In this document: in pieces, positions 48,139-57,617 of the stretch
Numbering within the stretch: position 1 is the first letter of the stretch
Layout: each line of letters starts with the position of its first letter
Origin: MFD04580-c1 sp963702995
GTDB taxonomy: Bacteria > Planctomycetota > Phycisphaerae > Tepidisphaerales > Tepidisphaeraceae
NCBI GenBank assembly: GCA_963702995.1
Contig: OY969783.1
Coordinates: 1,426,001 to 1,490,000 of the forward strand
Direction of reading: 5' to 3'
DNA: 64,000 bases
Position numbers and translations under genes: made by a program
Notes under the pieces: generated by a model
What the model was told of the DNA's origin: nothing
Databases searched by the model: none
Seen by the model: the letters and a program-made list of their open reading frames with translations, nothing else

Positions 48139-48327
48139 TCAGGTGTCGTTGTAGACCCTCTGATAGGGCGCTGGGATCGGCGGGCTTTGGATGATCGGCC
48201 CTGGCGGAGACGATTCCGTGTTTCGTGCGAGGCCGGCAATCGCCCCCGCCGCCAGCATCTCCGACGACAGGTCCGGGCTGTTCGCGATCTGTCGATCCGC
48301 TTCCTTCCACTCTTCGTCTGTCATCAT
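48139..48327 (-). CDS. Small hypothetical protein
   Basis: 62 residues from ATG 48327 with GGAG six bases upstream: MMTDEEWKEADRQIANSPDL, then a hydrophobic stretch EMLAAGAIAGLA and a Pro-rich tail. The frame is short but clean. Function unknown. Confidence 0.45.
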   Translation of the reverse strand: MMTDEEWKEADRQIANSPDLSSEMLAAGAIAGLARNTESSPPGPIIQSPPIPAPYQRVYNDT

Positions 48328-48459
48328 GCGATTCTCCGTGTGCCGGGATGGTACCACCGGCGGCCCTCCCCAGCGGCGATTATTTTCCCGCGTCCCCGCA
48401 TAAGCGGCCATCGATTCTCGCGTGATGGAAACGGTGGCCGGCACCGTTCCGGGGGAGCC

Positions 48460-48930
48460 TTAAGAAGGAGGCGACCGATCATCGATCGTGACGACGGCGA
48501 GCAGCCCGAACGGCACCGCAACGATGGCCCACAGCCAGATGCCATCGCTATACAGGAGCAGCCGCGACAGCGTCACGCCCGATTCTTCGATCCATCGAAA
48601 GACGGAGACCAGCAGGAGCAGGGCTGTCCACACGCCCACGACCATGATGCTGGTGAATGAACGTCGCCCCACCTTCTCCTTATATCGGATGAAGATGCCG
48701 TGCGATCGACGCACCGGTTCGGCGTAGGAGAGCGGCTGGCGGACGACGTCGGCCAGCGCGGGCGGTTCCGGGGCCGACACGGCGCTTGCGACCGGGAGCC
48801 AATCGGCCATTCCTTCCGTCCACGCCCTGGCGTCGGCCGCGAAAGCGCCGGCGCGGACCAAGCCGCGCAAATCGTCGAGGGAGTACGGCCCGTGCTCGTG
48901 CCCCTGGTTCATGACAAACCATTCACCCAT
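48460..48930 (-). CDS. GYF_2 (DUF4339) domain membrane protein, short form
   Basis: 156 residues from ATG 48930. The GYF_2 domain occupies 1-55 (MGEWFVMNQGHEHGPYSLDD ... ARAWTEGMADWLPV), with the G-P-x-S-x-x-x-L and W-x-x-G-M-x-x-W signatures. Two membrane helices follow (SIMVVGVWTALLLLVSVF; YSDGIWLWAIVAVPFGLLAV). GYF domains bind Pro-rich peptides. It is the first of three GYF_2 proteins on this strand within 4.5 kb, but lacks the extra domain of the other two. Confidence 0.8.
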   Translation of the reverse strand: MGEWFVMNQGHEHGPYSLDDLRGLVRAGAFAADARAWTEGMADWLPVASAVSAPEPPALADVVRQPLSYAEPVRRSHGIFIRYKEKVGRRSFTSIMVVGVWTALLLLVSVFRWIEESGVTLSRLLLYSDGIWLWAIVAVPFGLLAVVTIDDRSPPS

Positions 48931-49026
48931 GGCCTGCTCCCTCATCGCGGCCGACCAGGCGCTTGCATCGCCCTGCCGCCCGCACCATGATGCCCATTGT
49001 CGCCGTTTCAGAAAGGAACTGCTCCG

Positions 49027-49710
49027 ATGTTCAAGCGTGTGTGCTTCGCCCTCTCCCTGATGCTCGCCCTTTTCGCTTCTCTGGCGACGTTACCCGCCCC
49101 GGCCGCCGCGGCCGGTGAAGCGGCGACGGCGCCGGCGCCCGAGGAAGGCTTCATCCCCCTCTTCGACGGCAAGTCGCTTGACGGCTGGACGCCCAACGAA
49201 ATGCCCGAGGCGTTCGTGGTGGAAGACGGCTGCATCCATTGCCGCAGCGGCTTCGCCCACTTGTTCTATTCCGGCCCGGTGAAGGATCACAACTTCAAGA
49301 ACTTCGAGCTCCGCGCCGAGTTCAAAATGGCGCCGGGCGCCAACTCCGGCATCTTCTTCCATACGGCAAACGAAGGGAAAGGGAAGGTGACCAAGGGGTA
49401 CGAAGCGCAGATCGCGTCAAACGGCCACAAGGACCCGCGCAAGACCGGCTCGCTCTACGCGGTTGAGGACGTGAAGGAGTCGGCCGCCAAGGACAACGAG
49501 TGGAGCACCTATACGATCACCGTGCAGGGGAAGCACATCGTGCTGAAGGTGAACGACAAGGTGACGGTGGACTACACCGAGGAAGAGCACCCCAAGCGTG
49601 AAAAGGGCCGCGAACGCCGCCTCCTAAGCAGCGGCACCTTCGCCCTCCAGGGCCACGACGCCGGCAGCAACACGTGGTTCAGGAACATCCGCGTCAAACC
49701 ACTTGAATAA
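49027..49710 (+). CDS. Secreted 3-keto-disaccharide hydrolase family protein (DUF1080)
   Basis: 227 residues with a signal peptide (LSLMLALFASLATLPAPAAA). The DUF1080 fold starts GFIPLFDGKSLDGWTPNEMP and has FKNFELRAEFKMAPGANSGI, TKGYEAQIASNG and FALQGHDAGSNTWFRNIRVK, a jelly-roll related to concanavalin-like lectins. It is expected in the periplasm, acting on glycosides. GAAAGGAA precedes ATG 49027. Expanded families of this domain are typical for planctomycetes. Confidence 0.9.
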   Translation: MFKRVCFALSLMLALFASLATLPAPAAAAGEAATAPAPEEGFIPLFDGKSLDGWTPNEMPEAFVVEDGCIHCRSGFAHLFYSGPVKDHNFKNFELRAEFKMAPGANSGIFFHTANEGKGKVTKGYEAQIASNGHKDPRKTGSLYAVEDVKESAAKDNEWSTYTITVQGKHIVLKVNDKVTVDYTEEEHPKREKGRERRLLSSGTFALQGHDAGSNTWFRNIRVKPLE

Positions 49711-49716
49711 AAGGCA

Positions 49717-49789
49717 GAAGGATGAAGGCGAAGGATGAGGGAACAGAGGGTCACCCTTTCCCGCGCTTCATCCTTCGTCTTCATCCTTC
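49717..49789. terminator. Inverted repeat between convergent genes, likely terminator
   Basis: Arms 49717-49738 and 49768-49789 pair at 21 of 22 positions (GAAGGATGAAG[G/A]CGAAGG...). A T5 run follows at 49793-49797 on the plus strand. It lies between the DUF1080 and SDR genes and overlaps the SDR stop. The AAGGATGA units also make it look like a dispersed repeat. Confidence 0.6.
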
Positions 49790-50596
49790 ATCCTTTTTGC
49801 CCGCTTCGTTCAGTTTGCGGGCAATGCGCGTCACCAGCCGGCGCGGGGTGAGGTGGCCGACGGCGACCAGCAGGCGGTTGCGCGGGCCGGCGATCACCAC
49901 GCGGCGGCCGGCGAGCAGCGCGGCGTAGCCGATCTTTGCGACCGCCACCGCGGTCATCACGTCCCCCTTAAATAGACGCGTCTTCTCGATGCTCCCCCGC
50001 TTCTCGAATTCGGTCGCGGTCGGGCCCGGGCACAGGGCAGTCACCGTGACCGGCGTGTTCCGCAGCTCGTCGGCAATCGCCTCCGAAAAACTCAGCACGT
50101 ACGCCTTACTCGCGTAATACACCGCCATCAGCGGCCCCGGCTGAAAGGCGGCCGTCGAGGCGACGTTCAACACCCTGCCGCGCCCGCGCGTCACCATCCC
50201 CGGCAGGAACAGCCCCGTCAGGTGCGTCAGCGCCACAACGTTCACCTGAAGCATCTGAAGCTGCGTCGCCAGGTCGGCATCGGCAAATGCTCCCTGCGAG
50301 CCGAAGCCGGCGTTGTTCACGAGCACGTCCACCTCGATCCCGGCGGTGCGCAGCTCATCGAACAGCTCGGCGGGGGCCGACGGGCTCGCCAGGTCCGTCG
50401 GCCGCACCTCGACAGGGACCCCGTGGGCGGCCGCCAGCTCCGCGGCGACTGTCTCCAACGTCTGTCGATTCCGCGCGACCAGCACCAGCCGATAGCCGCC
50501 CTGGGCGAAGCAACGGGCAAGCTCCAGGCCGATGCCGGTCGAGGCGCCGGTAACCAGGACGGTGAGACGAGCGGGCGCTATTTCATGGGTGGTCAT
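49781..50596 (-). CDS. Short-chain dehydrogenase/reductase
   Basis: 271 residues from ATG 50596, with GGGAG upstream. Classical SDR: VLVTGASTGIGLELARCFAQ (T-G-x-x-x-G-x-G), VLVNNAGFGSQG (N-N-A-G), and the catalytic Ser/Tyr/Lys in VLNVASTAAFQPG and YYASKAYVLSFSEA (Y-x-x-x-K). Substrate unknown; the type with LCPGPTATEF at 190-200 often reduces acyl or keto groups. The open frame runs on upstream into the GYF_2 gene because no stop intervenes. Confidence 0.92.
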   Translation of the reverse strand: MTTHEIAPARLTVLVTGASTGIGLELARCFAQGGYRLVLVARNRQTLETVAAELAAAHGVPVEVRPTDLASPSAPAELFDELRTAGIEVDVLVNNAGFGSQGAFADADLATQLQMLQVNVVALTHLTGLFLPGMVTRGRGRVLNVASTAAFQPGPLMAVYYASKAYVLSFSEAIADELRNTPVTVTALCPGPTATEFEKRGSIEKTRLFKGDVMTAVAVAKIGYAALLAGRRVVIAGPRNRLLVAVGHLTPRRLVTRIARKLNEAGKKDEG

Positions 50597-50670
50597 CGTG
50601 GGCTCCCGTTGGCAAGCCCCTGATCGTAGGACGACTGTGAAGGTCAAAATCCGAAGCCTGAAGAGATCAA

Positions 50671-51591
50671 TCAGCGGTGATTCGCGGCACAAGAAGCGCG
50701 GGCGGCAACGACCGCGATCACGAGGGCGACAGAGAGCACGCCGTAGGCGATCCGGCCCCGAGGCTCGGCGCGCGGGTGGCGCTCCCGCGGCGCCGTGGGT
50801 CGCGGTGTGAACGGCCGCGACGGCGGGGCTCAATTCCGCGTTGATCAACCAACCGTTGTCGGTCAGGAATTTGCCGGTCTTCCCCAATCCAAGGAAGCCG
50901 CCCATCATATTGAATTTGTCGCCGCCCACGATGACGGTCATCGGCAGCGCCATGAACTTCGGGACCTTCACCATGGACGCGGCGTCGCGCGGAAGGATCA
51001 CCACGTCCCCTCCCTTCTTCCGTTTCCCCTTGGGGTCGAGGGCGGAGACCACGGAAGGAGGAAGCTCAAACAGGTCGCACGTCCGCGCGTTGTCGCTCTT
51101 CTGCAACGCGGCCGCCATGAGCCCGCCCGCGAGGCCGCCCCCATACGCAGCGCTCGAATTGTTCTTAATAACTTTCAGCAGGTAGACCGCGCGTGGCGAA
51201 GCAATGCTCACTCCGAACCATTGCGACCCGTTGATCGAGAACTTCCCGCCGATCCGGTGAAAAGGGCCGGGGTCGTCGGTCGGTATGATCGTCGCGGCCG
51301 GCTTGGCGCTCGCGTCAACGGGAGTCGCGTAGGCAAGTGGGATCGGCTCATCCGCAGTCCGGGCGGGCCCTGCCGCTGCATCGCGGCAACCGGAGCGACA
51401 GCGGCCACCGGCGCCGGGGCGATAAACGCCTTGAGCTCGTCCTGCGACGATGCCGGCGCCCACTCGGCCATCCCGTCGCGCCAGACGAGCGTTGCGCCGG
51501 TGATCTTCCCTTGCCGAAACAACTGCTGAAGTTTCGCCGTTTCAACCGGCCCCAGCTGCCCCGCTTTCGTCGCGATGTGCCACTCTGACAT
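50671..51591 (-). CDS. GYF_2 domain, tail-anchored membrane protein A (frameshifted twice)
   Basis: N-terminal GYF_2 domain from ATG 51591 (MSEWHIATKAGQLGPVETAK; LVWRDGMAEWAPA). A Pro/Ala linker leads into an uncharacterised domain of about 150 residues (GPFHRIGGKFSINGSQWFGV ... RTCDLFELPPSVVSA ... RKKGGDVVILPRDAASMVKV), ending in one helix, GVLSVALVIAVVAARA. The frame changes near 51366 (one C missing in CCC) and near 50757 (one extra G in GGGG). Corrected length about 306. Protein B next door (51712-52804) has the same layout, so they are tandem paralogues. GYF domains bind Pro-rich sequences; no enzyme motif is seen. Confidence 0.75.
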
Positions 51592-51711
51592 CTACCCTCC
51601 GGTCCCAAATGAGCCCTGATACCTGGAGAAAAACTAAGACTGCAAGGCGACTAACATGTCAGAACCCCCCTCGGCGCCCGCAGAGGATGGTTCGCTGAAG
51701 ATGATCCCTGA

Positions 51712-52804
51712 TCATCGAAGAAGGTGCGAAAGCACGATCGCCGCCAGGATCGCGGCCGCGATGATGCCGTAGAGCACCCGCAACCACATCGAGCGTCCGC
51801 CAGTGGTCCCAGGCTGGCGTCGATAGCCGGCGGCATGGATCGGCGGGGCGATGGGGTTGAGGTCCTGGTTGAGGACCCATCCATTTTCGGCCAAAAACTT
51901 TATCGTGCGGCGGCGACTGAACGTTGGCGGGTAGATCGTGAAGCCATCGTCCCCCACAGTGACCTTCATCAGGCCGTACCAGACACGGAGGGTGACGCGG
52001 CTGACCGCATCGCGTGGCAGGATGATCACGTCTCCCCCCTTTCGCCGCCCACCCGCAAGCGCCGTTCGAGCCCCTTCAGGGAGTTCCTGCAGGTCACAGG
52101 TCCGCACGTCCTCTCCCGACGTGATCGCGGCCGATGCCAGCGCCGAGCACCCCCCCGACGCCGTAGCCGGAAAACAGGCGTCGTCGCTTGAACAGGTAGA
52201 TCGCGTAGGGGGATGCCACGGCGCGGCCGACCCAGCGCGAGCCGCTGGAGAGGAACTCGTTGCCGCCGACAGTCAGCCGGGAACCAAGGGCCCTGAACGG
52301 GCCGGCGTCCGGCTGCGGCGTGAAATGGTCAGGCGACAGCGGCAGCAGCGTCGTGCCCATCGGCATGGCGTAGCCTAGCTGCACCGGGCCACCCGGCGAG
52401 AAGCCTTGCGGTAGCGCGCCGGCGGGACCCGCGAGAGGGATCGAAGCAACCGGCGTCGGGGGCGGCCGCACGGGGCCGCTCTCGACGACACCGCGCTCGG
52501 CAGCTTCAGCCAGCCTTGGGCCGCCCAGAGCCGAGCCGGGCATTGCCGCTCCGCCAGCGGTCACTGGCCGCAAGGTTGGCGAGACGGCGACCGGCGCTGA
52601 TGCCGGCAAGACTGCGACCGGCGTCGCCGCCGGGAACGGGTGCAGCTCATTGACCGACGCGGCGCGGGCCCAATCGGCCATCCCCGCGCGCCACACCGGG
52701 TCTTCCGCGCAAAGCGCCCCACCTTCGACCATCGCTTTCAAAGCCGCCAGCGCCATCGGCCCCTGCTTCTGGCCCCGTATCCCGCAAAACCATCCCTCGG
52801 TCAT
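51712..52804 (-). CDS. GYF_2 domain, tail-anchored membrane protein B (frameshifted)
   Basis: From ATG 52804 (MTEGWFCGIRGQKQGPMALA; VWRAGMADWARA), with GAGGGG upstream. A long Pro/Ala linker precedes the shared domain (GPFRALGSRLTVGGNEFLSS ... RTCDLQELPEGARTA ... RRKGGDVIILPRDAVSRVTL), and a C-terminal helix, VLYGIIAAAILAAIVLSHLL, ends it. The break lies in a run of seven C on the plus strand (52150-52156); with six, about 364 residues read through. Paralogue of protein A, 120 bases upstream of it. Downstream of the G8-domain gene by 55 bases on the same strand. Confidence 0.75.
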
Positions 52805-52859
52805 TGAACCCCTCGGTTGCACGCCCCGCCACTCACACAGTCGGACACCAAGTACCGGA

Positions 52860-55439
52860 TCAGTCGCCGGCCTTGTCCGGGCTTGGCCGCTCCTCGGGCC
52901 CACGAATCGACTCAACAACGATCCACTTGCGGGTGTCGTCTTCGTACGTGACGCCCGAAACGGTGAAAGCGCCTGTCAGATCGCCGCCGCCAATCCGGGT
53001 CAGGGCGTATTCGGTCGCCTTCGAGGCAGTCTTGGATGGCTTCAGGTGATAGCGCGTCTGATCGGCGGCCGTCAGCATCGGAAGCCCCTGTCCGGAACGG
53101 GCGACGGGGCCCGTATAAGCCTTGGCATCGGCCGACGGCCGCACGAGCCGATCCTCTTTCAACTCGGCCGGCGTGGGGATCTGGAGCGTCATTTCCTTGA
53201 CGGCGATCGCCTTACCATCCGCCGACATGGTGCCCTTGACCAGCCACCGTCCCCCCTTTTTGAGGTCCTTCGGCACGCCGGGGCCCGAAAGCGTGAAGAC
53301 GTCATCCCCCTTGCTCGCGGCCGGGCCGCACGTGCCCTTGCAGGTGGTGAGGCCGGTCTGTTCGGCAAAGCGGCAGTGCCGGCACCCGACGTTCATCTCC
53401 CAGTTGATCTCCTTGGTCGCCACCGGATCGCTCTGAAGCGTGATGACGTGGGGCTTTGGTTCGACGTTGCCGGCCGCGTCTTCCGCGAACGCCTTCAATT
53501 CCGTCCCGGCCAGCGCGGCGGGGACGACAGCTTCCCATTCGGCGAAGTTCGCGCGGGTCGCGCGCGCCGCGCACCCGTTCACCGCCACGCGTTTAACGAC
53601 GCCGTTGTCCGTGGTCGTGCCGCGGACGAGCCATGTGCCGTCGGCCTGCCGCTGTGCGCGGGTCATGACGGTGAATGGAGGTTGGTCGTCCACGGGGTCC
53701 AGCGGCTTGGGGAAGGCGGATTCGGCGGGGCGGACGCCTTTGTAGGGGGCAAAGTCCGGGTTCACCTCGATCGAGTCGAACTTCGTGTCGCGCACGGCGC
53801 TGTGCTCGTAGTTCATCCGCCACAAGGCGTATTCGGAATCATGCACAATCAGGCCATCAACCATCAGGAACGACAGGTGCGAGTGCATCGCCCAGTGAAC
53901 GTTCCAGGCCTTGCAGTCGCGGACGATGAACGGGTGCCGCGCGTCGCTGCCCATCCCGGCGACGTCGAGGCCCTTGGTCGCGTCGTCGATGCCGCCGAGG
54001 TTAAAGCTATGCCGCCGCTGGCAGTGCGCCTCGTTGCCTTCAAAGCGGATGAACGGGATGGTACGGATGTCCTTCGTCGCCAGCGAACCGTCGGGCTGCG
54101 GCACGTCCATCGTCATGCTGACCTGCGGCGTCTCCGCGGCTTCAAAGCGATAGCCGTACTCGTCGCATTCGGCCGCCACGTTCCCGGTGAAGGCGTTCCC
54201 GCAGTTCGCCCACCAGAACCCGGCGCCGTCGTTCTTGTCGAACGGCAGCACCTGCTGCGGGAGCGGCTTGCCGATGCACGCCTGCACCGCGAGGTTGTGG
54301 TCGAGCACGTTGAAGCTCTCGGTCCCATCCTCCATGAAGAAGCCATGGCCGGTGCTCTGGTAGCCCACGCAGTCGCGCACCACCAGGTAATCACTGCCGT
54401 GGATCGTCACCCAGCGATTGGCGCTGTCCCAGATGCTCGCGCCGATGACCGACGCGCCGCGCATGGTGTCGCGCACGAGATGAAAATGGATGCTGTACCG
54501 GCCCAGCACGCCCTCCTTGCCCAGGTGGCGGAACTCGGCGTAGCTGATCGACCCCTCCGAGCCGCGGTGGAACATGGTGTGCCCGCGCGGCCCGTCGATC
54601 GCCGCCGACTCGACGACGACATTGCGGCTCAGGTTCGCGACTTCCTCGCGATACGCGCCGTCCCCCTGATGATCGAAGAGGAGCGGCTTGTCGAGCACCA
54701 GCGCATTGCCGCGCACCTCTCTGATTGTCCGTTCCTCTGTTTGACTCTCCTGCCGCACGCTGCTGGCCTTGAAACCGACGACCTGGCCGGTCTTCAGTCG
54801 CTTCCGCATGCGCACGTCGCCCGTGATGAAGATATGGTCGCCGGCCGCCCAGCCGACCACCGCGTCGGACAGCGGGACATCGGTGGCGCCCGCCTTCACC
54901 GTCGCGCCGAGCTTCACCCAGGTGTGGTTCATCTCCGCGCCATGAAATTCCATCCGCCCGCCGCAGCAGACGATGGCCGGACAGCTTTCCTTGTTCATGC
55001 CATCGAAATAGACGAGGCGAATCAGGGCCGTGTGCTTCGCGTCGATGGGATGATCGGCGGTGCCGACTTCCAGTGCCGGCCGCGGCCGCGAGGGGTCGTT
55101 CGCCGGAAGGTGCGCGTCGCAGTCAAAGCCCTCCTCGCTCGTGTTGTCGCCCGGCTGGACCTTGATGAGCCCCACATCAAGCCGCGTGTTGCGATCCCGA
55201 GCGAAGCTCAACGACCCGGCGATGAAGATCGCGCGAACCGGTTGCGCGGATTCAAGGTCATACGTGACCGAGTGGCCCGCAAGGATCTGCACGCGAGCCC
55301 CTGCCGGCGGCACGACGCCACCGGCCCACGTGGCCACCTCGGACCAGCGGCCGCTCTGCGCCGTGCGAACGGTTGTTGCTTCGCTTGCCGCCGCGGCGGT
55401 TGCGACGAACAGGAGCGGAAGAAGAAGTGCGATCTTCAT
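52860..55439 (-). CDS. Secreted G8-domain / beta-helix protein
   Basis: 859 residues with a signal peptide (MKIALLLPLLFVATAAAA). The G8 domain lies at about 25-170 (SGRWSEVATWAGGVVPPAGA; VQILAGHSVTYDL). A right-handed beta-helix follows near 270-500 (GSISYAEFRHLGKEGVLGRY, IHGSDYLVVRDCVGYQSTGH, IVRDCKAWNVHWAMHSHLSF). Eukaryotic relatives CEMIP and TMEM2 bind or degrade hyaluronan; a glycan-binding or -cleaving role is inferred. After a Big/Ig-like stretch there is a Cys cluster, VGCRHCRFAEQTGLTTCKGT, possibly metal-binding, followed by a C-terminal tail. Exported or surface-attached. Confidence 0.8.
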   Translation of the reverse strand: MKIALLLPLLFVATAAAASEATTVRTAQSGRWSEVATWAGGVVPPAGARVQILAGHSVTYDLESAQPVRAIFIAGSLSFARDRNTRLDVGLIKVQPGDNTSEEGFDCDAHLPANDPSRPRPALEVGTADHPIDAKHTALIRLVYFDGMNKESCPAIVCCGGRMEFHGAEMNHTWVKLGATVKAGATDVPLSDAVVGWAAGDHIFITGDVRMRKRLKTGQVVGFKASSVRQESQTEERTIREVRGNALVLDKPLLFDHQGDGAYREEVANLSRNVVVESAAIDGPRGHTMFHRGSEGSISYAEFRHLGKEGVLGRYSIHFHLVRDTMRGASVIGASIWDSANRWVTIHGSDYLVVRDCVGYQSTGHGFFMEDGTESFNVLDHNLAVQACIGKPLPQQVLPFDKNDGAGFWWANCGNAFTGNVAAECDEYGYRFEAAETPQVSMTMDVPQPDGSLATKDIRTIPFIRFEGNEAHCQRRHSFNLGGIDDATKGLDVAGMGSDARHPFIVRDCKAWNVHWAMHSHLSFLMVDGLIVHDSEYALWRMNYEHSAVRDTKFDSIEVNPDFAPYKGVRPAESAFPKPLDPVDDQPPFTVMTRAQRQADGTWLVRGTTTDNGVVKRVAVNGCAARATRANFAEWEAVVPAALAGTELKAFAEDAAGNVEPKPHVITLQSDPVATKEINWEMNVGCRHCRFAEQTGLTTCKGTCGPAASKGDDVFTLSGPGVPKDLKKGGRWLVKGTMSADGKAIAVKEMTLQIPTPAELKEDRLVRPSADAKAYTGPVARSGQGLPMLTAADQTRYHLKPSKTASKATEYALTRIGGGDLTGAFTVSGVTYEDDTRKWIVVESIRGPEERPSPDKAGD

Positions 55440-55490
55440 GGCGATGCCCCGTTGATGTCGTGATGACCGTGCCCGGCGAATGATACCCGA

Positions 55491-56135
55491 TCATGGCGAG
55501 AGGCGGTCAAGCGCCCAGGCCCCGCCCGGCGGCCGCCGGTAGCGAAGGCGGTCGTGCAACCGGCTCGGCCGCCCCTGCCAAAACTCCACTTCCATGGGGA
55601 TCACGCGATACCCGCCCCAGAAGTCCGGCAGCGGGACCGGCCCGCCAGTGAACCGGGCGACGAGCTCGGCCTCTTTAGCTTCCAGCTCGTCCCGGGAGCG
55701 GATCACACTGCTCTGGTGAGATACCCACGCGCCGATCTGAGCGCCGACCGGGCGGCTGTGAAAGTATTCGTCGCTCTCGGCGCGGCTCACCCGCTCGACC
55801 GCCCCGTCCACGCGCACCTGACGCTCCATCGGCTGCCAGAAGAAGCAGAGGCTAGCCCGCGGGTTGGCCGCCAGTTCGCGCCCCTTGCGGCTGGCGTAGT
55901 TGGAATAGAAGACGAACCCGCGATCGTCGCAGCTTTTGAGCAGGACGATTCGCGCTCCCGGGCGCCCCGTCGCGTCGGCGGTTGCCAGGGTCATCGCGTT
56001 CGCCTCGGGCACGCCGGCAGCCTGGGCATCGGCGAACCACCGGGTGAAAAGCGAGAAGGGGTCGGCCGGCGCGTCGGCCTCCAGCAGATGGCCGCGGCCG
56101 TAATCGACGCGAAGGTCCTTCGGAACAAGAGGCAT
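55491..56135 (-). CDS. pdxH: Pyridoxamine 5'-phosphate oxidase
   Basis: 214 residues. FMN-dependent enzyme of vitamin B6 synthesis, oxidising pyridoxine or pyridoxamine phosphate to PLP. Segments ARIVLLKSCDDRGFVFYSNY, SRKGRELAANPRASLCFFW, QVRVDGAVERVSRAESDEYF and the C-terminal RVIPMEVEFWQGRPSRLHDR match the family; the final RLHDRLRYRR is the PLP-binding tail. Full length. Lies 52 bases upstream of the G8-domain gene start but is unrelated in function. Confidence 0.95.
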   Translation of the reverse strand: MPLVPKDLRVDYGRGHLLEADAPADPFSLFTRWFADAQAAGVPEANAMTLATADATGRPGARIVLLKSCDDRGFVFYSNYASRKGRELAANPRASLCFFWQPMERQVRVDGAVERVSRAESDEYFHSRPVGAQIGAWVSHQSSVIRSRDELEAKEAELVARFTGGPVPLPDFWGGYRVIPMEVEFWQGRPSRLHDRLRYRRPPGGAWALDRLSP

Positions 56136-56308
56136 GCCGCATAGCGTGACGTGGCTTCGCCCCGTTCGTCAACCCATCGGTCGATGTCGCAGGTGCGTGA
56201 TCCGGCCCCAGTCTGAAAGATCTGGCCCCGCCGTACGGAGACGAAGCCGCCGCCCACTGAGGGCGGCGGCTTCGAGCGTTACGATGCGCGGACAGCGGGA
56301 TTGAGTCT

Positions 56309-57334
56309 TCAGGCGGCCTTGCCCTTGGTGTAGAACGACGGCAGGGGCTTGCCGAGCTTTTCCCAGTGCTTGTTGATCGCCTCGGCCTTGCCGGCGCTGT
56401 TGAGCACGTGGAGCTTGCGGCGGACCATGTTGGTGATCGCCTCGCGCGCCGGGCCGAGGTAGTTGCGGGGGTCGAACTCGGCGGGCTTGGTCGCGAAGAC
56501 TTCGCGGATCTTCGCGGTCATCGCCAGGCGCAGGTCGGTGTCGATGTTCACCTTGCAGACGCCGTACTTCTGCACCGCCATCGCGATCTGATCCTCCGGG
56601 ACGCCCTTGGCGTTGGGCATCGCGCCGCCGTACTTGTTGACCAGGTCGATGAACTCCTGCGGGACCGAGCTGCTGCCGTGCATGACCAGCGGCAGGCCGG
56701 GGCAGGTCTTCATGATGTCTTCGATCCGGTTGAACGCGAGCTTCGACTCGTGCTTGAACTTGTACGCACCGTGGCTGGTGCCGATGGCGACCGCAAGGCT
56801 GTCGATGCCGGTTCGCTTCGAGAAGTCAACCGCCTGCTGCGGGTCGGTCAGGAACTGCTCGATGTTCTTCGCGTATTCTTCAGCGTCCAGGCCGACAACG
56901 TCTTCCTCGATGCCGCCAAGCATGCCCAGCTCGGCTTCGACGACGACCCCGGCGGCGTGGGCGATCTTCACCGCGTCGGCCGTCAGCTTCACGTTCTCTT
57001 CGTACGGGTGGTGGCTGCCGTCGATCATGACCGACGTGTAGCCGTCCTTGACGCAGGTCTGGATCAGGTCGAGCGTGTCGCCGTGGTCGCAGTGAATGGC
57101 GATGGGAAGTTCCGGGTGCTCCTCGACGGCCGCGTCGATAATGTGCTTCAGGTAGCGGATGTTGGCATACTTGCGAGCGCCCTTGCTGATCTGCAGGATC
57201 AGCGGGCTGCTCTCCTTGGCGGAGGCGTCGATGATCGACTGGGCCAGCTCCATGTTGTTGACGTTGAACGCGCCGACGGCAAAGCCGCCATCGTAGGCGA
57301 GGTCGAACATCGGCTTGGTGGTCATCAGCGGCAT
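56309..57334 (-). CDS. fba: Class II fructose-bisphosphate aldolase
   Basis: 341 residues. Zn-dependent glycolytic aldolase. PIAIHCDHGDTLDLIQTCVK carries the metal His and catalytic Asp; VVVEAELGMLGGIEEDVVGL, AVAIGTSHGAYKFKHESKLA and LVMHGSSSVPQEF hold the other Zn ligands and the phosphate site; VCKVNIDTDLRLAMT is the second phosphate segment. ATG 57334 with AAAGGAA upstream; the frame is open to 57520 without similarity. Could also be a tagatose-bisphosphate aldolase, but the length and sequence favour fba. Confidence 0.95.
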   Translation of the reverse strand: MPLMTTKPMFDLAYDGGFAVGAFNVNNMELAQSIIDASAKESSPLILQISKGARKYANIRYLKHIIDAAVEEHPELPIAIHCDHGDTLDLIQTCVKDGYTSVMIDGSHHPYEENVKLTADAVKIAHAAGVVVEAELGMLGGIEEDVVGLDAEEYAKNIEQFLTDPQQAVDFSKRTGIDSLAVAIGTSHGAYKFKHESKLAFNRIEDIMKTCPGLPLVMHGSSSVPQEFIDLVNKYGGAMPNAKGVPEDQIAMAVQKYGVCKVNIDTDLRLAMTAKIREVFATKPAEFDPRNYLGPAREAITNMVRRKLHVLNSAGKAEAINKHWEKLGKPLPSFYTKGKAA

Positions 57335-57617
57335 AAAAGTTTCCTTTCGACGGAGAATCCGGTTGGGCCAGTCAGGCGCACCTTCGATACGGTTCCGGGC
57401 CCGACATCCTAAAGGAAAGACCTTGGAATTGCATGTTGGCCCGTCGCCCGCCCCAATTTCAGGGTGCGGCGAGCTTTTTTGGCTAGCCGCCCGCACGACG
57501 TGAAGGAGCGACCCGGGCACTCCCTGGGAACGCCGACGTCCCCGGCGGCCTTTCGGGTAAAGCCGACGAGGACGTCAGGGCCCCCGGGGGAAGCCACGTT
57601 CCGCAACCAGAGCGCCA

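Noticed and set aside
52650..55463. 937-codon open frame opposite the G8-domain gene
   Set aside because: Low-complexity Arg/His/Ala-rich translation; shadow of the real gene.
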